Shown in pieces: positions 8,402-18,031 of a DNA stretch of 64,000 nucleotides (positions are counted from its first letter, which is position 1; every line of letters begins with the position of its first letter). Where the stretch lies: positions 1 to 64,000 of the forward strand of contig JAEUVS010000038.1 of the NCBI GenBank assembly GCA_016786745.1. The letters are read 5' to 3'. The DNA is from Chitinophagaceae bacterium (lineage in GTDB: Bacteria; Bacteroidota; Bacteroidia; Chitinophagales; Chitinophagaceae). Under the pieces are notes generated by a model that was not told where the DNA came from, did not search any database, and saw only the letters and a list, made by a program, of their open reading frames with translations. The translations under genes were made by a program, and so were the position numbers.

Positions 8402-9135
8402 GTCGCTGCATTTAGTATTTCAGCAATGTGAATCACCCTCACCTTACTTTTATTTCTGTGAAGAATTCCTTCAAGGTGCATAAGACAGGAAAGATCGGAA
8501 GAAGTAATATACTCTGCGCCGTTTTTGGAATGATCCGCTACCCTGTCTTTTCCCATTTTAACGGATACGGCCTCTTCTGCAATGCAAAACGTACCTCCGA
8601 ATCCACAGCATTCATCCTGGCGGTCGAGCTGAACCTGTTCCAACCCCTTTACCATATTCAACAGGTATTGGGGTTTGGAAAAAGAAGGTGCGTTGAGTTC
8701 GCTCATCTGCGACAAACGAAGTCCGCGCAATCCATGACAGCTGTGATGCAGTCCAACTTTGTGAGGAAAAACTGCATCCAGTTTTTCAATCTTTATTATA
8801 TCAGTTAAAAATTCGACGAGCTCATAAATTTTAGAGCGGATTTCAGCCGCCTGTTCCTCGTTTGTATCGGAATGAAGATGATCCTTTACATGCAACACAC
8901 AACTCGCGGAAGGCGCAACGATATAATCAAACGAAGAAAAATTTTTTATGAAGAGATTATTGCAGTCGTTCGACAAATGCTCAAAACCTGAGTTCGCCAT
9001 GGGTTGACCGCAACAGGTTTGGTTGACAGGATATGCAACATTCGCGCCTGCCTTTTGCAACAGTTGCAGTGTAGCTTTCGCGGCACCCGGATAAAACTGG
9101 TTTACGTAACACGGTATAAAAAGTCCAACATTCAT
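8398..9135 (-). CDS. lutA: LutA-like (Fe-S)-binding oxidoreductase with two CCG domains
   Basis: The product has 245 residues, the usual LutA length. It has two Cys-Cys-Gly cluster domains: CCGQPMANSG near residue 42 and CCGFGGTFC near residue 180, each preceded by the expected upstream Cys (IPCY near residue 9; HHSCHGLRG near 130). CCG domains bind unusual [4Fe-4S] clusters, as in heterodisulfide reductase HdrB and glycolate oxidase GlcF. That similarity is relevant because the operon ends with a malate synthase-like gene. It is the first of the three Lut genes, 45 bases downstream of the permease gene, and overlaps lutB by four bases. Confidence 0.9.
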   Translation of the reverse strand: MNVGLFIPCYVNQFYPGAAKATLQLLQKAGANVAYPVNQTCCGQPMANSGFEHLSNDCNNLFIKNFSSFDYIVAPSASCVLHVKDHLHSDTNEEQAAEIRSKIYELVEFLTDIIKIEKLDAVFPHKVGLHHSCHGLRGLRLSQMSELNAPSFSKPQYLLNMVKGLEQVQLDRQDECCGFGGTFCIAEEAVSVKMGKDRVADHSKNGAEYITSSDLSCLMHLEGILHRNKSKVRVIHIAEILNAAT

Positions 9136-9180
9136 CGTTGCGTTACATGAAGTTTTTTGGAATTTACAATTTTTTTCCTG

Positions 9181-10818
9181 TCATCTGGCGACGGGCATTT
9201 GATAATGCGGAATTATCCACTCGAACAGGTAAGCCTGCGCAATCACAATCAAACAGATGAGCAGCAGTATAAAGAGACTATGTTTGAATGTAAACCGAAA
9301 AAGTTCTGATTCTTTGCCAACAAGGTTTACCGCCGCAGCGCCGATCGCTATTGATTGTGGTGAAATCATCTTACCAACTACTCCACCCGATGCATTCGCT
9401 GCAACGGTTACAACAGGATCAACGCCGATCGAAGTAGCAGTAGCGGCCTGCAGTTTTCCAAACAACGCGTTACCCGACGTGTCGGAGCCGGTGATGAAAA
9501 CGCCTAACCAACCCAGTATCGGTGCAAAAAATGGAAACAGAATTCCTGTGTTCGCCAACGGTTCCGCAACAGTTATAGTGATGCCCGAATCGTTGATAAT
9601 GTACGCGAACGCCAATACGCCGGCAACGGTAATTATCGGAAAACGCAACTGCTTCAAAGTTTCAATGAATATCTTCGCGCCATCACTAAATTTTAGTTTA
9701 AGTAATGGTATCGAAAGAATTCCCGATAACAGGATGGCTGTTCCTGCTGCGGACAGGTAATTAAATTTGAAGATGTGTGGTATGGGGTTATTGTTCTGGT
9801 CGAGGATCACATTATGTAGACCTGGAAATTCAAATTGTAGCTGGCCAATTTTATTGAGGAACGTTTTTACGGGTTGCATTCCCCAAATAATTACCATCAG
9901 CGTTAATAAAATAAAAGGTGACCATGCACGTATAATTTGTCCCGCTGTATATTTCTTCTCAACGTTTATTGTTGGTGTCGGCTCTTTCGGAAATCGCCAG
10001 GTATTTTTTGGTTTCCAGAATTTCAAGAGTACAAGAAGACATAAGATCGAGCTCACGCCGGCGATTACATCAGGCAGTGCGGGACCTAAAAAATTCGATG
10101 TAAGCCATTGCATCATCGCAAAAGAAATTCCGCACACTAATATTGCAGGCATCACTTCCAGTGCCTTTTTGTACCCCGACATCAGCACCACCAGGTAAAA
10201 AGGAAGAACGAAAGAAAGAAGGGGAAGCGTTCTTCCTACCATTTGCGAAATGGCCAGTTCCGGAATGGCCGTCACCTGCGACGCGACTGTTATCGGGATA
10301 CCAATCGCACCAAACGCAACAGGAGCCGTGTTTGCAATGAGGCAAATGCCCGATGCATACAGAGGATTAAAACCCAGGCCAACAAGCATGGCCGCTGTAA
10401 TGGCCACAGGCGCCCCGAAACCTGCTGTGCCTTCCAGGAATGCACCGAAAGAAAACGCAATTAATAACGCCTGCAATCTTCTGTCCGATGTAATGGAGGC
10501 CATGAAATGTTTAATGATCTCGAACTGGCCGCTCTTCACCGTGATGTTAAATAAAAAAACGGCAGTTATCACAATCCAGCAAATGGGAAACAGGCCATAC
10601 AGCGCGCCGTTTCCGGCCGACAGGAACGCGAGTTTTGCCGGCATACCATATATGAAAATGGCAATAACGATGGTTAGAAGCGTAGCCATCAGGCTTGTTT
10701 GGTAGCCTTTCATTTTTTTGATGACCAGCGCCCAGAAAATAAATAGAATGGGAATCACTGCTACGAGTGCGGACAAACCGATATTTCCAAATGGGTCAAT
10801 TACCTGTTTCCAATGCAT
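9181..10818 (-). CDS. lctP: lactate/glycolate permease (LctP family)
   Basis: The 545-residue, roughly 12-14-helix membrane protein has clear LctP/GlcA family features: GAFLEGTAGFGAPVAI near residue 128, NTAPVAFGAIGIP near 167, and a C-terminal GSDTSGNALFG...ANASGGVVGKMISPQSI region near 445-495. These proteins import L- or D-lactate, and GlcA members import glycolate, by proton symport. It is the first gene of the lctP-lutABC-malate synthase set. A weak -7-like TATATTTA on the minus strand (10860-10867) lies 41 bases before the start, so the operon may have its own promoter separate from the MurC-like gene upstream. Substrate cannot be decided by sequence alone. Confidence 0.92.
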   Translation of the reverse strand: MHWKQVIDPFGNIGLSALVAVIPILFIFWALVIKKMKGYQTSLMATLLTIVIAIFIYGMPAKLAFLSAGNGALYGLFPICWIVITAVFLFNITVKSGQFEIIKHFMASITSDRRLQALLIAFSFGAFLEGTAGFGAPVAITAAMLVGLGFNPLYASGICLIANTAPVAFGAIGIPITVASQVTAIPELAISQMVGRTLPLLSFVLPFYLVVLMSGYKKALEVMPAILVCGISFAMMQWLTSNFLGPALPDVIAGVSSILCLLVLLKFWKPKNTWRFPKEPTPTINVEKKYTAGQIIRAWSPFILLTLMVIIWGMQPVKTFLNKIGQLQFEFPGLHNVILDQNNNPIPHIFKFNYLSAAGTAILLSGILSIPLLKLKFSDGAKIFIETLKQLRFPIITVAGVLAFAYIINDSGITITVAEPLANTGILFPFFAPILGWLGVFITGSDTSGNALFGKLQAATATSIGVDPVVTVAANASGGVVGKMISPQSIAIGAAAVNLVGKESELFRFTFKHSLFILLLICLIVIAQAYLFEWIIPHYQMPVAR

Positions 10819-10876
10819 GTTAATTAAGTACCAGCTGAAGTGGCGTGTGTTTAGGGTACTAAATATAATAGAAAAA

Positions 10877-12256
10877 CTAAAGTGCGTTGAAAGTATCTTT
10901 TCCGAATTGCTCCAGCGATGGATCCCTGGCGCCCATCAGCAATAGTGTGGTGCCTTTGTCAAGATGTGGCCTCGCTTCATCCAAAAACCGGTTCCTGTCT
11001 TCAACAAAAAACGCTTTTTTACCCAGCGCTTTTATATCATTGATCAAATCAAGCGCAGATATATCTTTTACAGCCGTACCGCCTGCATAAAAAATTTCAC
11101 TCATCCATATCTCATCCTGGTCACGCAAGGCGTGCGCTATTTCATGTACAAATTCTTTGCGAAGAAATTTTGTTGGCGTATAACCATGTGGCTGAAACCA
11201 CGCGACCACTTTTTCCGACACAGGCTGACATGCAGCAATGGCCGCAGCACACTTTACAGGATTATGCGCAAAGTCATCTACCACCCACACACCATTCTTC
11301 TGTCCCAGCACCTGCGCCCGCCTGTAAATACCTTCATAGCGTTGCAGCGCTGCTGCTGCATCCGCAAGCGATACTCCAGTTAACGCCGCCGCCGTTGTTG
11401 CAGCAACAGCATTTTCCATATTGTGCCGGCCGAGAATATTCAATCCGAATTGCTGGCTGTTTACTTTGAACGAAATATGAAATCCATTCTGCTGAAATGC
11501 AGTAACACGAAAACCCGCATCCGGATCGTTTCCATCCACACTAAAATCATTTTTCGCATCGGCGGATAATTTACGCGCATATTCATTCGACCTATTGACA
11601 GAAAAATATTTGCTATTGTTCCTGAAAGTTTCGAACACTTTAACCAGTTCGTCGAGCTCCTTATGATCTTTTTCAACATTGAGGAGCACGCCTATTTCGG
11701 GATGATACTGTACAATTGATCCATCACTTTCATCCGCTTCAATAATCAGCCACTCGCCCGAACCAACGAACGCATTTCCGATCTTTCCTTTTTTTATAAG
11801 ATCAACGAGTCCTGCGCCACTGATTACCGAAGGGTTTTTGCCCGCATAACGCATAATGTCAAATAACATCCCGGTGGTAGTGCTCTTACCACTTGTTCCA
11901 CCTATCGCTATCGTTTTTTTTGTTGCGGCGATCATGGCCAACAACTCTGAACGGCGAATAATGGGTGTTCCCAGTTCCTTTGCCTTTCTTACTTCTATCA
12001 CCGTATCTTCTATCGCCGTTGAAACCACGACGAGATCCGTTGCTGAAGTAATGCCATCACCGTTTTGCAGGAAACATTTAATGCCTTCGGCTTCGAGTTT
12101 TGCTTTTATATCACCGGCTTTCCCGTCATTAAAAAAGCGGTCACTGCCGCTTACTTTCAATCCTGTGCCCTGGAGGTACTGCGCGATGGCGCTCATTCCA
12201 ACACCGGCGATGCCAACAAAAAAGGGATTTTTGATATTCTCAAGTCGAATGCTCAT
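10877..12256 (-). CDS. MurC-like Mur ligase family protein, divergent
   Basis: The product has 459 residues with three-domain Mur ligase architecture: an N-terminal Rossmann segment VGIAGVGMSAIAQYL (about 13-27), an ATP-binding segment GGTSGKSTTTGML (about 119-131), a central EADESDGS (about 173-180), and a C-terminal domain with DDFAHNP and WFQPHGYTP. MurC and Mpl join L-Ala or a peptide to UDP-MurNAc in the cytoplasm. Here the usual GTHGKT is GTSGKS and the usual DDYGHHP is DDFAHNP, so it is not an ordinary MurC. It is also outside any division/cell-wall cluster. It may recycle peptidoglycan peptide (Mpl-like) or act on another substrate. A TACATTTG -7 element lies just upstream of its start. 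Confidence 0.75.
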   Translation of the reverse strand: MSIRLENIKNPFFVGIAGVGMSAIAQYLQGTGLKVSGSDRFFNDGKAGDIKAKLEAEGIKCFLQNGDGITSATDLVVVSTAIEDTVIEVRKAKELGTPIIRRSELLAMIAATKKTIAIGGTSGKSTTTGMLFDIMRYAGKNPSVISGAGLVDLIKKGKIGNAFVGSGEWLIIEADESDGSIVQYHPEIGVLLNVEKDHKELDELVKVFETFRNNSKYFSVNRSNEYARKLSADAKNDFSVDGNDPDAGFRVTAFQQNGFHISFKVNSQQFGLNILGRHNMENAVAATTAAALTGVSLADAAAALQRYEGIYRRAQVLGQKNGVWVVDDFAHNPVKCAAAIAACQPVSEKVVAWFQPHGYTPTKFLRKEFVHEIAHALRDQDEIWMSEIFYAGGTAVKDISALDLINDIKALGKKAFFVEDRNRFLDEARPHLDKGTTLLLMGARDPSLEQFGKDTFNAL

Positions 12257-12263
12257 AGCCCTG

Positions 12264-12271
12264 CAAATGTA
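12264..12271 (-). promoter_or_regulatory. -7 promoter element for the MurC-like gene
   Basis: Read on the minus strand this is TACATTTG, an exact TAnnTTTG match, ending 7 bases before the ATG at 12256. The expected start of transcription is at or just before the start codon. No convincing -33 TTTG is seen 19-21 bases further upstream, so confidence is moderate. Confidence 0.45.
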
Positions 12272-12292
12272 GAATAACGGTTGTTATTTAAG

Positions 12293-13015
12293 TTATTCAA
12301 ACCTGATGGACCTGAACTGTTCCAATTCGTGAAATGATTTTTTTATCCCGGGCGACCATGACCATTCCAGTGGTTTTCCGGTGTCATAATCTATCCTGCA
12401 GAAATTTGCGTTCCATGTGTCGCCGCTTTGCGGTGGTGTGCCGCTCATCAGCGCGAATATTGCGTTAGGAAAAAATATTTCCGCGGTCCACGACGTGATC
12501 GATGCTCCGATTTTGCTTTTGCCGCCCGAAATATTCACCTTGCTTTTTATGAGGTTCCGCCTATTATACTCATAGTCCCACGGCGCCCAGGCAACAGCTC
12601 CGCCTTTCGCTCTCGACAGTGTAAGGATAAGTTCTTTTCCGAGGTGATTTATTTCGTATTCAAAGTATTGGGGTAAACCAGGTTTCGGATGGAAGAAAAC
12701 TTCAAACACATCGCCCTCATATATTTCTCCGAATTGTTTATAATCTTTCGTGGTTATCTTTTCATCCTGCCCGCTAAACAAAACATAAATGCCTTTTTCT
12801 GAATAAATAACCTTGCTTTTTGTTTCGTGCCTGGGATCAGCTTGCATCAGCGCAGTAAACGTTTGCCATTCTGCTTTATCCCATTCTTTGCCCGATCCTT
12901 TACCATCAATTTCAAAATCGTTGCACTTCTTTACTATTTGCGGGTCGGTTTGAGAGAATGAGTTGAAGGATCCGAACACTAATATCGTTGCGAGGATTGA
13001 AAGTTTTAAATTCAT
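12293..13015 (-). CDS. exported protein with CBM9-like carbohydrate-binding domain
   Basis: The product has 240 residues with a signal peptide (hydrophobic 5-17, cleavage after SFSQ). The rest is a single family-9-like carbohydrate-binding fold: FEIDGKGSGKEWDKAEW near the N-terminus, a KVIYSEKGIYVLFSGQDE strand pair, DVFEVFFHPKP and YEIN in the middle, and W-rich WNANFCRIDYD near the C-terminus. Such stand-alone CBM9-like proteins are common in Bacteroidota, and their ligands are mostly unknown. It lies 34 bases downstream of a large outer-membrane beta-barrel gene on the same strand and may be co-transcribed with it, suggesting a surface or periplasmic role. Confidence 0.8.
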   Translation of the reverse strand: MNLKLSILATILVFGSFNSFSQTDPQIVKKCNDFEIDGKGSGKEWDKAEWQTFTALMQADPRHETKSKVIYSEKGIYVLFSGQDEKITTKDYKQFGEIYEGDVFEVFFHPKPGLPQYFEYEINHLGKELILTLSRAKGGAVAWAPWDYEYNRRNLIKSKVNISGGKSKIGASITSWTAEIFFPNAIFALMSGTPPQSGDTWNANFCRIDYDTGKPLEWSWSPGIKKSFHELEQFRSIRFE

Positions 13016-13049
13016 AGCCCAACAAGATATTGAAAATATTTGTTCAATA

Positions 13050-15509
13050 TCAACCTCCGCTCTTCACACGACTCTGCTCTTCATTCGATCCACCGCTGCG
13101 GCGACGCTCAGGCGCAATATTATTTTTTCCGAATTTGTAGGTGAACGACACATTGTATATCCGGTTGTCGAGCCTTCTGTCGTTGAACACATCCAGGTCA
13201 ACATCCGCGTAACGTGAGTAGGCTTTAAAGTTGCTGGTGCGAAGTATATCGCGCACGCCGAATTTTATCGTAGCCTTTTTCTTGAATAGCTGTTTTGATA
13301 TCCCCGCGTTCATGGCGCCCATAGATCGTGCAATAAGCAAGCCTTCAGAAGGATTTGAGTTGAACCATCCACTCAACTCAGCCGCCCACGTTTGCGCAAA
13401 AGTGAAACTGTGCGACAGGTTACCATTGAACCCGGTAACATCGATTTCTACAGGTGTATTGCTCGCACCATCATTGTAAATGCCGTTGTACCTGTTGTTG
13501 AATACGCCCGCGTAAACATTCAGGCTCCACCAGCTGGTAAGTTGTTTGTTCAGCGAAACAGACAGGCCATACTGCTGCATCCTCGCGAAGTTTTCTTTCG
13601 TTTGAAAAGTGGTTTTCTTTTCAGTGTATTGCTTAAGTATATCTGTAATGATATCGTCAGTCTGCGTGAAGCTTACTGTAGTGGTGATAAATTTTTTAAA
13701 AGTGTGGCTAAGCTCAATCCTGTTCGAAAACTCGGGCTGCAGGTACGGGTTACCCTGTCCATAGGTTAAAGAGTCGAGGAAAAAGATAAATGGGTTCAGG
13801 TCCTCATAATCCGGCCTCCTGATTCTGCGGCTGTAAGCAAAGCTCAACTGATTTTTATCGTTTATAGTATATGCAGCGCCTGCATTCGGAAAAAGACTAG
13901 TATAGTTTCTGTTGAAGCTTGAGTCGTTTAGTTTCTGCGTACCTGATGCATTTGTGTTTTCCACGCGAAGACCGCCGGTAAACTCCCATTTTTTTACGCT
14001 ATGTGTTAAGATAGCATAAGCAGCATTTACATTCTCTTTATATACAAAATGATTGGTACGCTGGTCATCTATCTTCCATCCTGTAGTAGTGTCCCTTTGA
14101 TAGCGAACGTTGTTGTCGGTATTTACAAAACTTGTTTTGAGCCCCGCTTCGAGTTTCGTGTTTTTGCTGAACGGATGCACGTAATCGGTCTTCGCCGTAT
14201 AGATATTTATGTTCGAGGGAAGATGTCCGTCTAACAGAATTGTGTTTCCTCTTTGTTCCTCGGAGGGATCGTAAATCCTGGTGGTGAGAAAATTATTTCC
14301 CCTGCTTGTATAGTATCCGTAGTCCAGGTCGAGGGTAATTTCTCTTCCTGTTGAATCGAAACTATGTTTATAGTTGAAGTTTGTACTGATGCTGTTCGAC
14401 TTATTTGCATTGTAAGCGTCTGAAAGAAGCAGCGTATTTACCTCCCCATCTACATCACGCAGGTTCGATGTGCTGGTCTGCCAGTTTTTCCACGGATTGA
14501 GCCTGCCGGTTACCACGATGCCAGCAACATCTTTTTTCGAAAAGTTGTAATCGAATCCGAGTTTCAGGTTGTTCCAATTGGCCTTATTGTGCCTTGTTGT
14601 TTTTTGATCCGAAGTGCCCGACAACACACTATTCTTGTAAAATCTTCGGTCGATCGAGAGCACACCCAGTCCTTCCCATTGTCCGCCATCATAGCTGCCG
14701 AAGATGTTTACTTTTTCACTACGGTAGTTGAAATTGGCGCCGGCGAAATATTTCGGGTAATAACCCTGGTTATAGGTGAGGCTCACGTTGCCGTTCATAC
14801 CTCTGAGCGTACCTTTTTTTGTTTTTATATTGATAACACCCGCGTTGCCAGAGGCGTCGTATTTCGCAGGCGGGTTTGTCATTATTTCTATCTGGTCGAG
14901 CGAACTTGCCTGTATGCTTTTCAGAAATGCCGCCAACTGCGCCCCGGCCAGGTATGTTTGCTTGCCATCTATTAATATCAATACGCCATTCTTTCCCTTC
15001 AAACTCACATTATCGTCGTTATCAACTGCCACGCCGGGCGACTTCTCCAGTATTTCCAGTACGTTTAAACCTGCATTGGTTGGAGAAGCATCCACATTTA
15101 CCACTGTTTTGCCCGCACGTATCTCGATGGGTGCTTTTTTCGCAGTAACCACAACGCCGGCCATAGATTGCGCCTGCGGTAACAACTGCACTGTTTTCAG
15201 CTTTGTATTTGTTGAAGAAGCAGAAACTTCCGCCGGTGAATACGACGATTCATAACCTACCGCCGATATCATCACCAGGTATTTTCCATCAGGTATATTT
15301 TCAAATTCAAATTTTCCTGCTTTATCAGATACATTAATTTTAGCAACCGACGAATCGCCCGCGTGTAACAGCGAAATAGTCGCTGATTCAAGTGCTTTCT
15401 GATTTTCAGTAGTTACTGTTCCAGTAATTTTTCCCCCGGTAGACTGTGCCAGTCCCGTTAACGAGTAAACAGACAGAACCAGAAAAAGTAGTATGCGTAA
15501 GTGTCTCAT
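13050..15509 (-). CDS. TonB-dependent receptor-like outer-membrane beta-barrel protein
   Basis: The product has 819 residues. A signal peptide (cleavage after GLAQ) precedes a carboxypeptidase-regulatory-like domain (about 27-115), then a plug domain with GVVVTAKKAP, ILEKSPGVAVD and the run ending GNAGVINIKTKKG (about 118-235), then a long beta-barrel of the OMP_b-brl_3 type. The C-terminus passes the last strand (YKFG) and ends in a polar Arg/Ser/Gly tail, typical for this subfamily. Such receptors take up or sense ligands at the outer membrane, using TonB energy. It has no SusD partner, so it is not a standard glycan-uptake pair. The CBM9-like gene follows 34 bases downstream. Confidence 0.88.
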   Translation of the reverse strand: MRHLRILLFLVLSVYSLTGLAQSTGGKITGTVTTENQKALESATISLLHAGDSSVAKINVSDKAGKFEFENIPDGKYLVMISAVGYESSYSPAEVSASSTNTKLKTVQLLPQAQSMAGVVVTAKKAPIEIRAGKTVVNVDASPTNAGLNVLEILEKSPGVAVDNDDNVSLKGKNGVLILIDGKQTYLAGAQLAAFLKSIQASSLDQIEIMTNPPAKYDASGNAGVINIKTKKGTLRGMNGNVSLTYNQGYYPKYFAGANFNYRSEKVNIFGSYDGGQWEGLGVLSIDRRFYKNSVLSGTSDQKTTRHNKANWNNLKLGFDYNFSKKDVAGIVVTGRLNPWKNWQTSTSNLRDVDGEVNTLLLSDAYNANKSNSISTNFNYKHSFDSTGREITLDLDYGYYTSRGNNFLTTRIYDPSEEQRGNTILLDGHLPSNINIYTAKTDYVHPFSKNTKLEAGLKTSFVNTDNNVRYQRDTTTGWKIDDQRTNHFVYKENVNAAYAILTHSVKKWEFTGGLRVENTNASGTQKLNDSSFNRNYTSLFPNAGAAYTINDKNQLSFAYSRRIRRPDYEDLNPFIFFLDSLTYGQGNPYLQPEFSNRIELSHTFKKFITTTVSFTQTDDIITDILKQYTEKKTTFQTKENFARMQQYGLSVSLNKQLTSWWSLNVYAGVFNNRYNGIYNDGASNTPVEIDVTGFNGNLSHSFTFAQTWAAELSGWFNSNPSEGLLIARSMGAMNAGISKQLFKKKATIKFGVRDILRTSNFKAYSRYADVDLDVFNDRRLDNRIYNVSFTYKFGKNNIAPERRRSGGSNEEQSRVKSGG

Positions 15510-15606
15510 ATCCCAGCTTAAAAAGTGAACGTTACAGATTTGACGACCACGCCACAGAAAAGGTTACAGGTAATTTTTCAATCTGGAAAAACATAACATT
15601 TTGCTG

Positions 15607-15631
15607 ATAGCTTCCATCTATGAAAGCATAG
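15607..15631 (+). promoter_or_regulatory. candidate OxyR-binding site upstream of katG
   Basis: Bases 15607-15621 read ATAGcTtccAtCTAT, matching every fixed position of the OxyR half-operator ATAGnTnnnAnCTAT. A third arm, CATAG, follows at 15627-15631 and forms a perfect CTATG/CATAG inverted repeat with the second arm, though its spacing (6 instead of 7) departs from the full tetrad. The site lies just upstream of the katG promoter, as expected for activation by OxyR under peroxide stress. Confidence 0.6.
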
Positions 15632-15641
15632 AATTAATTGA

Positions 15642-17972
<2,331 letters not shown>

Positions 17973-17997
17973 GTTTATATGCAACCAGGAACCTGAG

Positions 17998-18027
17998 AGG
18001 CAGCGGCTAACCGCTGCCTTTTTCTTT
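17998..18027 (+). terminator. rho-independent terminator of katG
   Basis: AGGCAGCGG (17998-18006), a CTAA loop and CCGCTGCCT (18011-18019) form a perfect 9-bp GC-rich stem followed by a T-rich run to 18027. It lies 26 bases after the katG stop. On the opposite strand there is no T-run, so it acts in the katG direction. Confidence 0.9.
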
Positions 18028-18031
18028 AGCA

